The notes beneath the pieces were generated by a model. That model searched no databases and had not been told where the DNA came from. It was given only the letters and a program-made list of their open reading frames with translations. Shown one piece after another: positions 35,596 through 44,211 of a DNA stretch of 60,299 bases (within the stretch, counting starts at the first letter, position 1; every line of letters starts with the position of its first letter). The position numbers and the translations under genes were made by a program. Location of the stretch: assembly GCA_012034595.1 (NCBI GenBank), contig JAAUPE010000024.1, positions 1-60,299 on the forward strand. Direction: 5' to 3'. This DNA is from Calothrix sp. CSU_2_0 (GTDB lineage Bacteria; Cyanobacteriota; Cyanobacteriia; Cyanobacteriales; Nostocaceae).

Positions 35596-36651
35596 TTAGA
35601 CTATAGCAACTGCTTTTTCCCAGCGTCCAACTGCTTTACCCATGACTGCTAGTTCTTGCATGAGTTGGTCGAAAGCATCGGGAGTTAGGGACTGTGGTCC
35701 ATCGGACAGGGCTTTTTTCGGGTTGGGGTGAACTTCGATCATCAGAGAGTCGCAACCTGCGGCAATCGATGCCATAGCCATTGAGGGGACGAATTCTGAC
35801 CAACCTGTGCCGTGGCTAGGGTCAATCATGATTGGTAGGTGGGTGAGTTTTCGCAATACTGGCACTACGGACACATCTAAAGTGTTACGGGTATATTGAC
35901 GGTCGAATGTCCGAATACCGCGTTCACACAAAATTACATTCGGATTTCCTGCTGCTAATACATATTCGGCTGCCATTAACCAGTCTTCGATTGTTGCTGC
36001 CATGCCTCGCTTCAATAGTACGGGTTTGGGTTGTGCCCCGACTTTCTTGAGTAGGGAGAAGTTTTGCATGTTTCTAGCACCAACTTGAATCACATCGGCA
36101 ATTTCGACGATTCGATCTAAGTCGGCAGCATCCATCACTTCCGTAATAATACCGAGTCCGCTTGCTTCACGCGCTGCTGCGAGTAGTTCTAATGCACTTT
36201 CGCCATGTCCTTGAAATGCATAGGGTGAAGTCCGAGGTTTGTAAGCTCCACCACGCAAGAATTTAGCTCCAGCAGCTTTGACACGCTTGGCTGTCTCGAC
36301 TATCATTTCCTCGTTTTCTACGGAGCAGGGACCAGCAACAACGACCACAGGATGATGTTGGCTGATGATGACATCGCCATCTGGGGTATTAACTACAACC
36401 TCAGATGCTTCACCCTGACGGTATTCACGGCTAGCGCGTTTGTAAGGTTGTTCTACCCGTAATACTTGTTCGATCCAAGGGCTAACTTCTTGAATCTGCA
36501 AGGGGTCTAAGCTGACTGTCTCTCCAACTAAACCAATCACAACTTTGTGTTTACCAACGATTTTTTCTGGTGATAGTCCCCAAGTTGTTAGTTCCTCGTT
36601 AATGCGGTCTATTTCCGCTTGTGGGGAACCAATTTTCATGACTACGATCAT
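35596..36651 (-). CDS. aroF: 3-deoxy-7-phosphoheptulonate synthase (type I-beta)
   Basis: First step of the shikimate pathway: phosphoenolpyruvate plus erythrose 4-phosphate. A 351-residue enzyme with an N-terminal ferredoxin-like (FL) domain (MIVVMKIGSPQAEIDRINEEL to about 75), then the barrel: VVVAGPCSVENEEMI, KFLRGGAYKPRTSPYAFQG, DVIQVGARNMQNF, KRGMAATIEDWLMAAEY, LPIMIDPSHGTGW and MIEVHPNPKKALSDGPQSL. The FL domain usually mediates feedback control by aromatic amino acids. Shares the window with tyrA. The symbol is the usual one, not proof of isoenzyme type. Confidence 0.93.
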   Translation of the reverse strand: MIVVMKIGSPQAEIDRINEELTTWGLSPEKIVGKHKVVIGLVGETVSLDPLQIQEVSPWIEQVLRVEQPYKRASREYRQGEASEVVVNTPDGDVIISQHHPVVVVAGPCSVENEEMIVETAKRVKAAGAKFLRGGAYKPRTSPYAFQGHGESALELLAAAREASGLGIITEVMDAADLDRIVEIADVIQVGARNMQNFSLLKKVGAQPKPVLLKRGMAATIEDWLMAAEYVLAAGNPNVILCERGIRTFDRQYTRNTLDVSVVPVLRKLTHLPIMIDPSHGTGWSEFVPSMAMASIAAGCDSLMIEVHPNPKKALSDGPQSLTPDAFDQLMQELAVMGKAVGRWEKAVAIV

Positions 36652-37019
36652 ATGTAAATTCCCTAATAATTTTTGTTTTGATTTTTAACGGTTTTTGGTT
36701 TTTAATGGTTTTGTTTAAGATTGAAAAAAAGATAGCTATGAAGTTGGAGTAACATAGGGAGATTGTTGTTCCTCCGTATTGATGCATCTCTAACTAAAGC
36801 TATACGTAACAGTTTAGAATAAAATGCATTCAAATTTATCAAATCTACTTGACTTTTTTTTCCTGAATTTGGTTCTAGATTTTAGATATAAATATTGATT
36901 CTAAATTTTGGTTCTAGATTAAAGCTAAAATAGACTAGTTTCATAACTTGTACTGAAATTTTTTAGTGAAGTTTTTAACGCAATTTATTGAATAAATATT
37001 TTAATGGGAAAATCAACGG

Positions 37020-37050
37020 AAAGCCCGGTTACTTATAGCAACTGGGCTTT
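37020..37050. terminator. Hairpin in the gap between the PAM68 gene and aroF
   Basis: AAAGCCCGGTT at 37020-37030 pairs with AACTGGGCTTT at 37040-37050 with one mismatch, and the plus strand continues ATTTTAT. With another hairpin, AATGTTGAAGTT/AACTTCAACATT at 37118-37151, it fills the 36652-37220 gap, which otherwise holds no gene. One of the two should terminate rpsO-PAM68 transcription; the other may serve an unseen plus-strand transcript. Confidence 0.5.
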
Positions 37051-37117
37051 ATTTTATAGTCTTTTGACTATAATGTATATTTTTTGAATTTGCAGAGTTT
37101 TATTTTTAAATATTAAT

Positions 37118-37151
37118 AATGTTGAAGTTATGAAATTTTAACTTCAACATT
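37118..37151 (-). terminator. Perfect 12-bp hairpin downstream of the PAM68 gene
   Basis: AATGTTGAAGTT at 37118-37129 pairs exactly with AACTTCAACATT at 37140-37151, 70 bases past the PAM68 stop. The likely terminator of the rpsO-PAM68 unit. Confidence 0.6.
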
Positions 37152-37220
37152 CTTGAAAATATTTAACCTAACATCAAAGATTTCTATCTCAGATTTTCAT
37201 TGATGTAAAGGTGTTAAAAA

Positions 37221-37688
37221 CTATACTTTATTTTGCCGAGTTGTACGCCAACCTTCTACCATTCGTCCCCAGTTGGTGGTAAATTCTCCCCAACCTAAGA
37301 GGGTTCCTGGTCGATCTATATCCCAGGATGTCGAGAGGACACCGTATGTAATGCCCAGCACACCCAAACCGAAAAATCCCATATTCAGGAGTAAAACGGC
37401 AATGGGAGGTAATTTGATATCAGCAAAAGCAACTAGTAAATAACTAGCGACAAGGGTTGTGATACCTAAAGCTGTGGGGATACCGGAGAAACCAGCGACT
37501 CGTCTGACCATGCGATCGCTAATTACTTTTGGTATTGCCATTTCTTCCTTGGTGTAAGGGGGTTTTTTGCCCTGTTTAACTTTGGAAGATTCTGGTTTAG
37601 TTACGGGTTGAGCTTTGACTTTGGCTGGTTTTTGGCGTTTAGTTTTTGGCTCAAACGGTAGATTGTTGCGTTCAGGTTCGGCAGACAT
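37221..37688 (-). CDS. PAM68-family photosystem II assembly protein
   Basis: A 155-residue membrane protein. A basic, Lys/Pro-rich cytoplasmic N-terminus (about 1-65) leads to a conserved block RMVRRVAGFSGIPTALGI, then two membrane helices (about 76-96 and 104-124), with a loop ending SWDIDRPGTLLGWGEF, a PAM68 hallmark. PAM68 helps early photosystem II assembly in plants and cyanobacteria, and is known to lie next to rpsO in cyanobacteria; here the spacing from rpsO is 30 bases, so they are probably one transcript. Confidence 0.9.
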   Translation of the reverse strand: MSAEPERNNLPFEPKTKRQKPAKVKAQPVTKPESSKVKQGKKPPYTKEEMAIPKVISDRMVRRVAGFSGIPTALGITTLVASYLLVAFADIKLPPIAVLLLNMGFFGLGVLGITYGVLSTSWDIDRPGTLLGWGEFTTNWGRMVEGWRTTRQNKV

Positions 37689-37718
37689 AAGCAGGTGGTT
37701 GATTATTATCCACGAAAT

Positions 37719-37988
37719 TTATCCACGAATACCAAGACGGGCGATTAGCGCTTGATAGCGATCGCGGCTTCCTTGCATAATATAAGCTAAAAGGCGTTTG
37801 CGTTGACCGATTAATTTCAACAAACCACGACGGGATGAGTGGTCTTTTTTGTTGCCTTGCAGGTGTTCGCTAAGGCGATTAATCCTTGCTGTCAGCATTG
37901 CAACTTGCACTTCGGCAGACCCGGTGTCTGTTTCGTGAACTTGATACTGTGTAATTATCTCTTGTTTTCGCTGTTGCGTCAGAGCCAT
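37719..37988 (-). CDS. rpsO: 30S ribosomal protein S15
   Basis: An 89-residue S15, binding the 16S rRNA central domain. [33 protein letters not shown] and the helix pair [31 protein letters not shown] are textbook S15. Upstream of the PAM68 gene on the same strand. Confidence 0.98.
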   Translation of the reverse strand: MALTQQRKQEIITQYQVHETDTGSAEVQVAMLTARINRLSEHLQGNKKDHSSRRGLLKLIGQRKRLLAYIMQGSRDRYQALIARLGIRG

Positions 37989-38217
37989 GACTGTTTTGAT
38001 TTTGAACTAATGCAGCAGTTTCTCATATTATCACAGTGCGTCGGGAATTGGGCATGGCAAAATTGGGAAAAGACAAAGGAATACTGAAAAGCCAGGGAAA
38101 ATAAGCTAAAACACACTCAACTGGCATAATCTCAAAAATTAGATAATAATTTTTGTGGGATGAGCATCCCTGCCCGTTCTAGAGTGTAATTTCAATGTGG
38201 AACAGCTTATCTTTTAT

Positions 38218-38643
38218 TTAACCAACAGTTGTAACTTCGTTCTCGACTGAATTCACAACAGACCGTCCGTCGAGAATTGGTTTGTGGGTTTTTAAATCAA
38301 ATTTATAACCATGTGGTAAAATATGCAACTTTGCACCGCAGAATGCTAAGGGTTCGTCTTTAAGGATTTCATCGACGTTGTTATGCACTAACTCGGATTC
38401 ATCGACTACTGTAATGACACCTTCCCCTATTACCTCAAATTGGTCACCCGTTATCGCCATAGCGGTGTTTTCATCTATACCAAATCCGATAATTGCGGGT
38501 TGTTCTGTTGCTGCGGTCATAATTACAATATTAGCTTTTGTACCTCCAGCGCGACGGACGAATTCCCGCAAAATGATACAATCACCGACTTTATCTTCTG
38601 CACCACCAATAATTAAAAGTTGGCGTTTACTTTCGTTTGTCAC
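38218..38643 (-). pseudogene. Cyanophycinase remnant with internal in-frame deletion (cphB-like)
   Basis: 141 residues where cyanophycinase has about 270-300. The N-terminus (LLIIGGAEDKVGDC, REFVRRAGGTKANIVIMTAATE) corresponds to CphB residues about 10-55. The sequence then jumps to QPAIIGFGIDENTAMAITGDQFEVIGEG and ILPHGYKFDLKTHKPIL, the C-terminal third. The missing middle includes the GTSAGA elbow with the catalytic serine and the active-site histidine, so peptidase activity is not expected. The frame is still open. It lies two genes from cphA2, divergently, as expected of a decayed cph2-type locus. Confidence 0.8.
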
Positions 38644-39202
38644 AATCCTGTCTCCTGAGATTAATTAATATTTTCTATTGAATGAAAAGAGCAAAAAACT
38701 TCCAATAGGTAGATGACTATAAGATGAGTGATGGGCTATTGTTTTGGTTTTTAAAAAATAACAATATTTAATCAATATAATATTAATAATTAAATTATAT
38801 TTATGATGAAATCTGGAGTTTGTAACGACTCAAATGCACAAAAGTATCCACGGAGGTACTCCCCGTGGATACTTTTGTATTATTGCGACGTAAGGTTAGG
38901 CGCAGTAGACTAGAAAATTGATACTTTTCCTAAAGTACGGCTTGTCGCAGACTAGCAATCTCAAGGTATTTGTAGAAAACTCCAGTTGTCAAAGTAGACG
39001 AAGTTTATGTTTTTATTCCCCCATTATTGGTAGGATTGAGTAGTTAGTTATATTGTTTAGTGATTTCATGGACATTAGAGAAGTAACCTAAAAAACATGA
39101 CTTTAAAAATATTTCTTTAGATAGATGTAAGATTAATTAATCAGCGCGATCGCAAGATTAAACACAAGATTAAATCAAGATTAAATCAACACTCAATTAA
39201 GA
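38644..39202. other. Gene-free gap with a perfect 15-bp hairpin
   Basis: CAAAAGTATCCACGG at 38839-38853 pairs without mismatch with CCGTGGATACTTTTG at 38863-38877 around a nine-base loop. The rest is AT-rich, with one HIP1-like site near 39147 and a tandem AAGATTAAATC stretch at about 39152-39208. No gene seen. Confidence 0.6.
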
Positions 39203-39406
39203 TTAAATCATTGAGTTAGGATTTAACAATGCGGTCAAAAATCGATATGCTCTATCGAGAGGTAAATGTCTGGGCTTACCTTGAAATACAATTTGGTACT
39301 CATCAATATCTTCTCCATCACCATATCCAGAAATCAGCTTGCGGTGAAAAGCTTCCTCAGCAAGCTGTTCTACTTGTTTTTTGAGGTCAGCTTTTGTACC
39401 ACTCAT
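39203..39406 (-). CDS. Small unknown protein next to cphA2 (67 aa)
   Basis: MSGTKADLKKQVEQLAEEAFHRKLISGYG opens with a helical, charged stretch. The centre IDEYQIVFQGKPRHLPLDRAYRFLTALLN looks like a compact alpha/beta fold. No membrane segment or Cys. I do not recognise the family. The upstream AGGAGATAAAG ribosome-binding site supports the start. It lies between the cyanophycinase remnant and cphA2, oriented with the former. Confidence 0.65.
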   Translation of the reverse strand: MSGTKADLKKQVEQLAEEAFHRKLISGYGDGEDIDEYQIVFQGKPRHLPLDRAYRFLTALLNPNSMI

Positions 39407-39813
39407 AATTCTTTATCTCCTTTGTTCTCAATTATTCTATTATTTAGATTTTTTCCTAATCTCATATACTAACAAAGGACATATTTTTATCCCTCTCCAA
39501 AGTTAGAATTATTAAAATCTACCTAAAAATTTATCTTGTAGTTATTCTCTTTAGAATTATCTTTAGAAAAAATATGTCTTTGGGTAGCTGATAAATTTTA
39601 TCTATTGGTCTAAAATAATTTAAAAATCTGTTGATATTTTTTATTACATACTTGAAATTAAAATTTTTTGATGGATTTAGATTATTATCGCAAGCACCCA
39701 ATCTCTGATTCAGATAATTGTTTGAGCAATTAAAAATTAAAGTAAAAAACGGATATTAAGATTTGTAAGTCAAATTAGCTAAAGTTGTCTTCATATTTTT
39801 AAGGGTTGCATCA
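39407..39813. other. Intergenic region upstream of cphA2
   Basis: 407 AT-rich bases between divergent genes. No GTA-N8-TAC (NtcA-type) site is visible to me, nor a hairpin. A promoter for cphA2 must lie here but I cannot place it. Confidence 0.45.
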
Positions 39814-41748
39814 ATGATTCAGGACAATAGAGATGAAACAATTCGCATTAAGACACGAATTAATGCTCGAAAAACAGATGTTTTTGATATTTTTAACTTT
39901 AAACATTATATTGGAGCCAATCCTTATTTAAATGCAGGGGCACTAGTATTTGATTTTGCGATCGCAGATGGCTGTGAAGCTTTACCATTAAAGGATTATT
40001 TGCGAGAGGTATGTAGATACTTTCCAAATTTGGACAATGAGACTTATGAATCTCATGCAGATTTGTTTGCCCGTACTGCTTCCGAGATGGGTAAATTAGA
40101 GATGGATTTACACTTAGATAAATGGAGCATTAAACCCGATTCTCAAAAGTCTACCCAAAAGTACAGAATCGCAATTCAATCGCTACATGAACGCACAACT
40201 CGTGGAGTTATATATTTTGTTTGGGATTGGTTTGAAGCAATTAACCAAGATGAAAATATTGTTTTTGATGAACAATTGACTATCTTACAAAATCGGTTTC
40301 GAGAATCAGTATATGGTGGTCCTACAGTTTATGCTTTGTGGAGAACTGCGGAGAAAAAAGGTATTCCAACATTTTATTTGTGGGAAGAAGGACTTACTCA
40401 ATATGGTTTTGGGAAAAAGCAAATTCGCGGAATTGCAACAACATTTGACTGCGATAGTCACCTTGATTCTGACTTTACAACCCGCAAAGATGACTGTAAA
40501 GCATTTTTAAAATCATTAGGTTTTCCCGTTCCCGAAGGTGATATTGTCAAGAGCGATCGCGAAGCTTTAGCAGTAGCTAGAGAAATCGGTTATCCAGTCG
40601 CAATTAAACCTGTTGTTGGACACAAAGGTATTGGTGTGACAGCAGATGTACGTTCTGCCAGAGAATTAGAATTAGCTTGCGATCGCGCAATTGAAGCAAT
40701 TCCTGAAAATCAATCAACAAGAATAATTGTCGAAAAAAGTATTAAAGGTAGCGATTTTCGTTTGCTATGTGTCAATGGTAGATTTGTCGCTGCTACAGAA
40801 CGTCGTCCAGCTTCAGTTGTAGGTGATGGTTACTTGACTATTGACGAACTTATCCGTGAAGAAAATCGTAAACCCGCACGTCGTGATACCCCAACTTCAG
40901 CAATGAGTAAAATTCAGTGCGATGAAGCAATGGAACTTTATTTAGATGAGCAAGGTTTGTCATTGGATAGCGTTATCGAAAAAGGTAAAACAATTTACCT
41001 TCGCAAAGTTGCAAATCTTTCAGCAGGTGGTGTCAGTATTGATGCGACTAGTACTATGCACCCTGATAATATTGTTTTGGTACAGGATATCGACCAGTAT
41101 TTTCGATTAACTTGTCTGGGTATTGATGTGATTGCTGAAAGTTTGGATAAATCTTGGAAGGAAGGTAATTTTGCAATTTTAGAAATCAACGCTGCACCTG
41201 GTATTTTGATGCACTTAAATCCTACAGTTGGTGATAGTGTTGATGTCCCATCCCATATTTTAAATGCTTTTTTTGAGTCGGGAAATGATGCAAGAATTCC
41301 TATCGTGACTTTCAATAAAATTTCAGTTGGTGACTTGAAAGAAACTATCGACCATATTCTTTCACAATATCCGGATTGGGTAATTGGTGCTGTATGTCGT
41401 GATGGAGTTTTTATCAATCGTTCAGAAAAAATTCTGAGTCCAGATTACAACAAAAGTGTTCAAAGTTTACTGCGAAATCCGAATCTTGATTTATTAATTG
41501 CTGAGTATGATGAAGAAATTTTAGAAGCAGAAGGAATGTTCTTCTCTGGCAGTAATATGGTGATTTTAGATAATCCTAGTGATACGGAAATGATGTTAGC
41601 ACGGGATATTTTAGATGATTCAACATTAGTTATTAGAAAAGCAGATAATATTACAATTCACCGTAAGGGTTTGATTGAAGATTATTCTTTGGATCGAGAT
41701 GAGTTATTTACGCGAGTTTATTTAAAGGAAATCGGCACTATTTTGTAA
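39814..41748 (+). CDS. cphA2: Short-form cyanophycin synthetase, CphA2 type
   Basis: 644 residues, against about 870-900 for CphA1. The N-terminal domain (about 1-215) is followed by a complete ATP-grasp domain: TTRKDDCKAFLKSLGFPVPEG, GYPVAIKPVVGHKGIGVT, RIIVEKSIKGSDFRLLCVNGRFVAATER, and FAILEINAAPGILMHLNPT. The Mur-ligase-like C-terminal domain is cut short at about 160 residues. Its P-loop (GTNGKTTT in CphA1) is replaced by FNKISVGDLKET. Reported CphA2 enzymes have this layout and polymerise beta-aspartyl-arginine dipeptides in an ATP-dependent way, rather than free amino acids. Assigned by architecture. Confidence 0.88.
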   Translation: MIQDNRDETIRIKTRINARKTDVFDIFNFKHYIGANPYLNAGALVFDFAIADGCEALPLKDYLREVCRYFPNLDNETYESHADLFARTASEMGKLEMDLHLDKWSIKPDSQKSTQKYRIAIQSLHERTTRGVIYFVWDWFEAINQDENIVFDEQLTILQNRFRESVYGGPTVYALWRTAEKKGIPTFYLWEEGLTQYGFGKKQIRGIATTFDCDSHLDSDFTTRKDDCKAFLKSLGFPVPEGDIVKSDREALAVAREIGYPVAIKPVVGHKGIGVTADVRSARELELACDRAIEAIPENQSTRIIVEKSIKGSDFRLLCVNGRFVAATERRPASVVGDGYLTIDELIREENRKPARRDTPTSAMSKIQCDEAMELYLDEQGLSLDSVIEKGKTIYLRKVANLSAGGVSIDATSTMHPDNIVLVQDIDQYFRLTCLGIDVIAESLDKSWKEGNFAILEINAAPGILMHLNPTVGDSVDVPSHILNAFFESGNDARIPIVTFNKISVGDLKETIDHILSQYPDWVIGAVCRDGVFINRSEKILSPDYNKSVQSLLRNPNLDLLIAEYDEEILEAEGMFFSGSNMVILDNPSDTEMMLARDILDDSTLVIRKADNITIHRKGLIEDYSLDRDELFTRVYLKEIGTIL

Positions 41749-41878
41749 TATTAGGAGAAGTCAGAATACCCCTATGGGGTAGACACGTAGTGGCTTCTGA
41801 AAGTAGCAAGCTACAGGAATATAGCGGTCATAAGTAAAACAGCTTGATTGACTTATTTTCTATTAGCTTATTTAGTTG

Positions 41879-42256
41879 TTATTCGTATTTAATGCCATGA
41901 ATTTGCATATAACTAAGTAACCAATTTGCAGCAGTTGCTCTGCGGGTTTGTCGAGGTCCAAATTCTCCTATTTTATAACCTTTAAAACCAAGCTTTTCCT
42001 TGAGTGACTGTTTATTTTCTTGAGGAATTGAACGAGTTAATTTCATTGCTGCTGGACGACTATCAAAAAAATCTGGAGGTTCTGGGTACTCGTTTTGCCA
42101 CTCAGCCACAACTTCTGAAATATCCCACTGCTTTTGGGTTTCATTGTAGCGATACCCAAGATAATGCCATACTAACTTGTTAACAGTAGCATCATCGATT
42201 GTTTCATTTAAAATTGCCCAAAGCGTATCCGTATTCAAAGGTGGTAAATCAGTCAT
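41879..42256 (-). CDS. DUF1823 protein
   Basis: A family found in cyanobacteria and plants with no known function. MTDLPPLNTDTLWAILNETIDDATVNKLVWHYLGY is the usual N-terminus, so I start at the ATG at 42256, not the one 24 codons upstream. Also WQNEYPEPPDFFDSRPAAMKLTRSIP, and the C-terminal signature KIGEFGPRQTRRATAANWLLSYM. 125 residues, soluble. Confidence 0.85.
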   Translation of the reverse strand: MTDLPPLNTDTLWAILNETIDDATVNKLVWHYLGYRYNETQKQWDISEVVAEWQNEYPEPPDFFDSRPAAMKLTRSIPQENKQSLKEKLGFKGYKIGEFGPRQTRRATAANWLLSYMQIHGIKYE

Positions 42257-42389
42257 CTTTAGTTTCTTTTTACTTTTGCATTGTTGTATTAAGATAATAA
42301 AATTAAAGAGACACGGCAAAAGTCGCATCTCTAACTAAATATTTGAATAAGTATAGAAAGACGTGACATCTCTCGTCTCTACAAAATCG

Positions 42390-42436
42390 GGACTTACGCA
42401 GGTTAAACCAGAAACCCAGTTTCTTTGCATAAGTCC
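42390..42436. repeat. Short palindromic element with GGACTTACGCA ends
   Basis: GGACTTACGCA at 42390-42400 and TGCATAAGTCC at 42426-42436 are near-perfect inverted ends around a small AGAAAC/GTTTCT-like hairpin. The same end sequence occurs at 48560 and 48783. A miniature mobile-element-like repeat. Confidence 0.65.
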
Positions 42437-42495
42437 TAAATCTTTCCGCGATCGCTTACTTTTTACTTACGATCCAATGACTTAACAATCCAAAA

Positions 42496-43320
42496 TTACA
42501 ACTTACTACGGTCTGTCAAAATTTCATAACCGCTTTCTGTCACTAGCACGGTATGCTCAAACTGCGCGGAAAGCGAATTATCCACCGTTACCGCAGTCCA
42601 ACGGTCTGCTAAAGTACGTGTAAATTTAGACCCAGCATTTAAAATTGGCTCAATCGCTAAAGTCATTCCTGCACGGAGTTTTACGTTCGGCATATCGCGA
42701 GTCCGGAAGTTAAATACTGAAGGTTCTTCGTGTAAATTACGACCAACTCCATGTCCAGTAAAATCTTCGACAATGCTAAAACCGTTTCCTTTTACATGGT
42801 CTTCGATCGCACCAGCAATATCAATCAAATAAGCGCCTGCTTTAACTTGTTCGATACCCTTATACAAAGCTTCTTCAGCAACACGAATTAATTTTGCTGC
42901 ATCAGGTGTGACATCACCAACTGCGATCGTAATGCAGGAATCACCGTGGAAACCTTGGAAGAAAGCTCCTGTGTCAACTTTGACTACATCTCCAGCCCGA
43001 ATAAATTTTTTGGGACTGGGAATACCATGTACGACTTCGTTGTTGATACTCGAACAAATCGAACCTGTAAAGCCGTGATATCCTTTAAAGCTTGGTGTCG
43101 CATCCATTTCACGAATACGCTTTTCCGCATAAGCATCCAAGTCTGCTGTCGTCATTCCTGGCTGTACCAACTCAGAAATTTCTTTGAGGACGGTTGCGAC
43201 AATTTTGGCAGACTGTCGCATAATATCGATTTCACGCGGCGATTTAATTTCTATGCCTCGTCGCTGTCTTTTAGCATTGGGTTGAGCTGGTTGAGAAAGC
43301 AGGTTACTTAAAATGTTCAT
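42496..43320 (-). CDS. map: Type I methionine aminopeptidase
   Basis: Removes initiator Met. After a 23-residue basic N-terminal extension comes [20 protein letters not shown]. Metal ligands lie in [23 protein letters not shown] (two Asp), [14 protein letters not shown] (His) and AIEPILNAG and QFEHTVLV (two Glu). 274 residues. N-terminal extensions are seen in some cyanobacterial MAPs. Transcribed alone. Confidence 0.95.
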   Translation of the reverse strand: MNILSNLLSQPAQPNAKRQRRGIEIKSPREIDIMRQSAKIVATVLKEISELVQPGMTTADLDAYAEKRIREMDATPSFKGYHGFTGSICSSINNEVVHGIPSPKKFIRAGDVVKVDTGAFFQGFHGDSCITIAVGDVTPDAAKLIRVAEEALYKGIEQVKAGAYLIDIAGAIEDHVKGNGFSIVEDFTGHGVGRNLHEEPSVFNFRTRDMPNVKLRAGMTLAIEPILNAGSKFTRTLADRWTAVTVDNSLSAQFEHTVLVTESGYEILTDRSKL

Positions 43321-43499
43321 GGGATATTAAGAATGATTAGCGTTTTGTCGCAGAGAGTGTAATGGATGTTTTAAGTTAATTGAAAGTTAATTGAAGAACA
43401 ATATCATCATCTATCTTAAAGTTAGCTTATTTTGCGGCTACTGCCTTACGGATTCGGTAATTAGTACAAAAATTGAGAATACAGAAAGAAGGTAGAAGA

Positions 43500-43625
43500 C
43501 AGGAATCAGGAGGCAGAATATAGAAATCAGGAGACAGAATATAGAAATCAGGAGGCAGGAGGCAGGAATCAGGAGGCAGGAATCAGGAGGCAGGAATCAG
43601 GAGGCAGGAATCAGGAGGCAGAAAT
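43500..43625. repeat. 14-base array CAGGAGGCAGGAAT
   Basis: About nine units of CAGGAGG/CAGGAAT heptamers in the spacer upstream of map and downstream of the cupredoxin. The first part is degenerate (CAGAATATAGAAAT). The rest of the 43321-43666 gap holds no gene. Confidence 0.88.
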
Positions 43626-43666
43626 TATTTTTTGGAGAGGTTTTTAGGTAGTATAAATCTTTCTGC

Positions 43667-44098
43667 TTAATTGACAGCTATTTGACCCGTCATACCAGCT
43701 TCGGCATGTCCTGCGATGGTACAGCGCAAGCTATAATTTCCTGGTTTAAGTGGTACAAATACCCATTCGGCTTCTGCACCAGGTTTGAGTTCAAGGTCAT
43801 GAATAGCACCTTTGATTTCGACTTTGCCTGCTTCAACTTTCTGCGTCCAAATGCCATCAGCGAAGTCTTTGGCTGTAAAGTAATGCTTTTGAGGGCTAGG
43901 ATTAACAAGATGCAAATTGTAGCGTTTCCCCGCGACAAATTCTAGGTTATTTGGTTCAAATAGGAGTTCGTTGGCAGAATTTCCCAAATTCACTCCAATT
44001 TCTGTTGCGGCTTGCTTGAGTAAACCTACAGGTAAATTTGTCGCGATCGCAGCAGACACATTAGCTAAATTAAGATATGCTAGTAAAGCAAGTATCAA
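43667..44098 (-). CDS. Cupredoxin-type copper protein, exported
   Basis: A type 1 copper protein. The ligands are a His in QKHYFTAKDF and Cys, His and Met in SLRCTIAGHAEAGMTG. It is not plastocyanin proper: spacing and loops differ. No ATG is available. The frame opens after a TAA at 44129, and a TTG at 44098 or a CTG at 44110 must start it. The stretch KLLRICLILALLAYLNLANVSA is a good signal peptide, so an unusual start is likely, or a small upstream change removed the ATG. Electron-transfer or copper-handling role inferred. Confidence 0.75.
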   Translation of the reverse strand: MILALLAYLNLANVSAAIATNLPVGLLKQAATEIGVNLGNSANELLFEPNNLEFVAGKRYNLHLVNPSPQKHYFTAKDFADGIWTQKVEAGKVEIKGAIHDLELKPGAEAEWVFVPLKPGNYSLRCTIAGHAEAGMTGQIAVN

Positions 44099-44211
44099 GC
44101 AAATACGCAGTAGCTTAAAGGATTCTTGTTAAAAAATCTGACACTGAAAAAACTTGTAAAAAAAGCCAACATAATGATTTTACCTACCACTTCAGCCTGT
44201 TCTGTTTCCCT

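Noticed and set aside
43500-43625. CRISPR array
   Set aside because: Units are 14 bases in direct tandem with no spacers.
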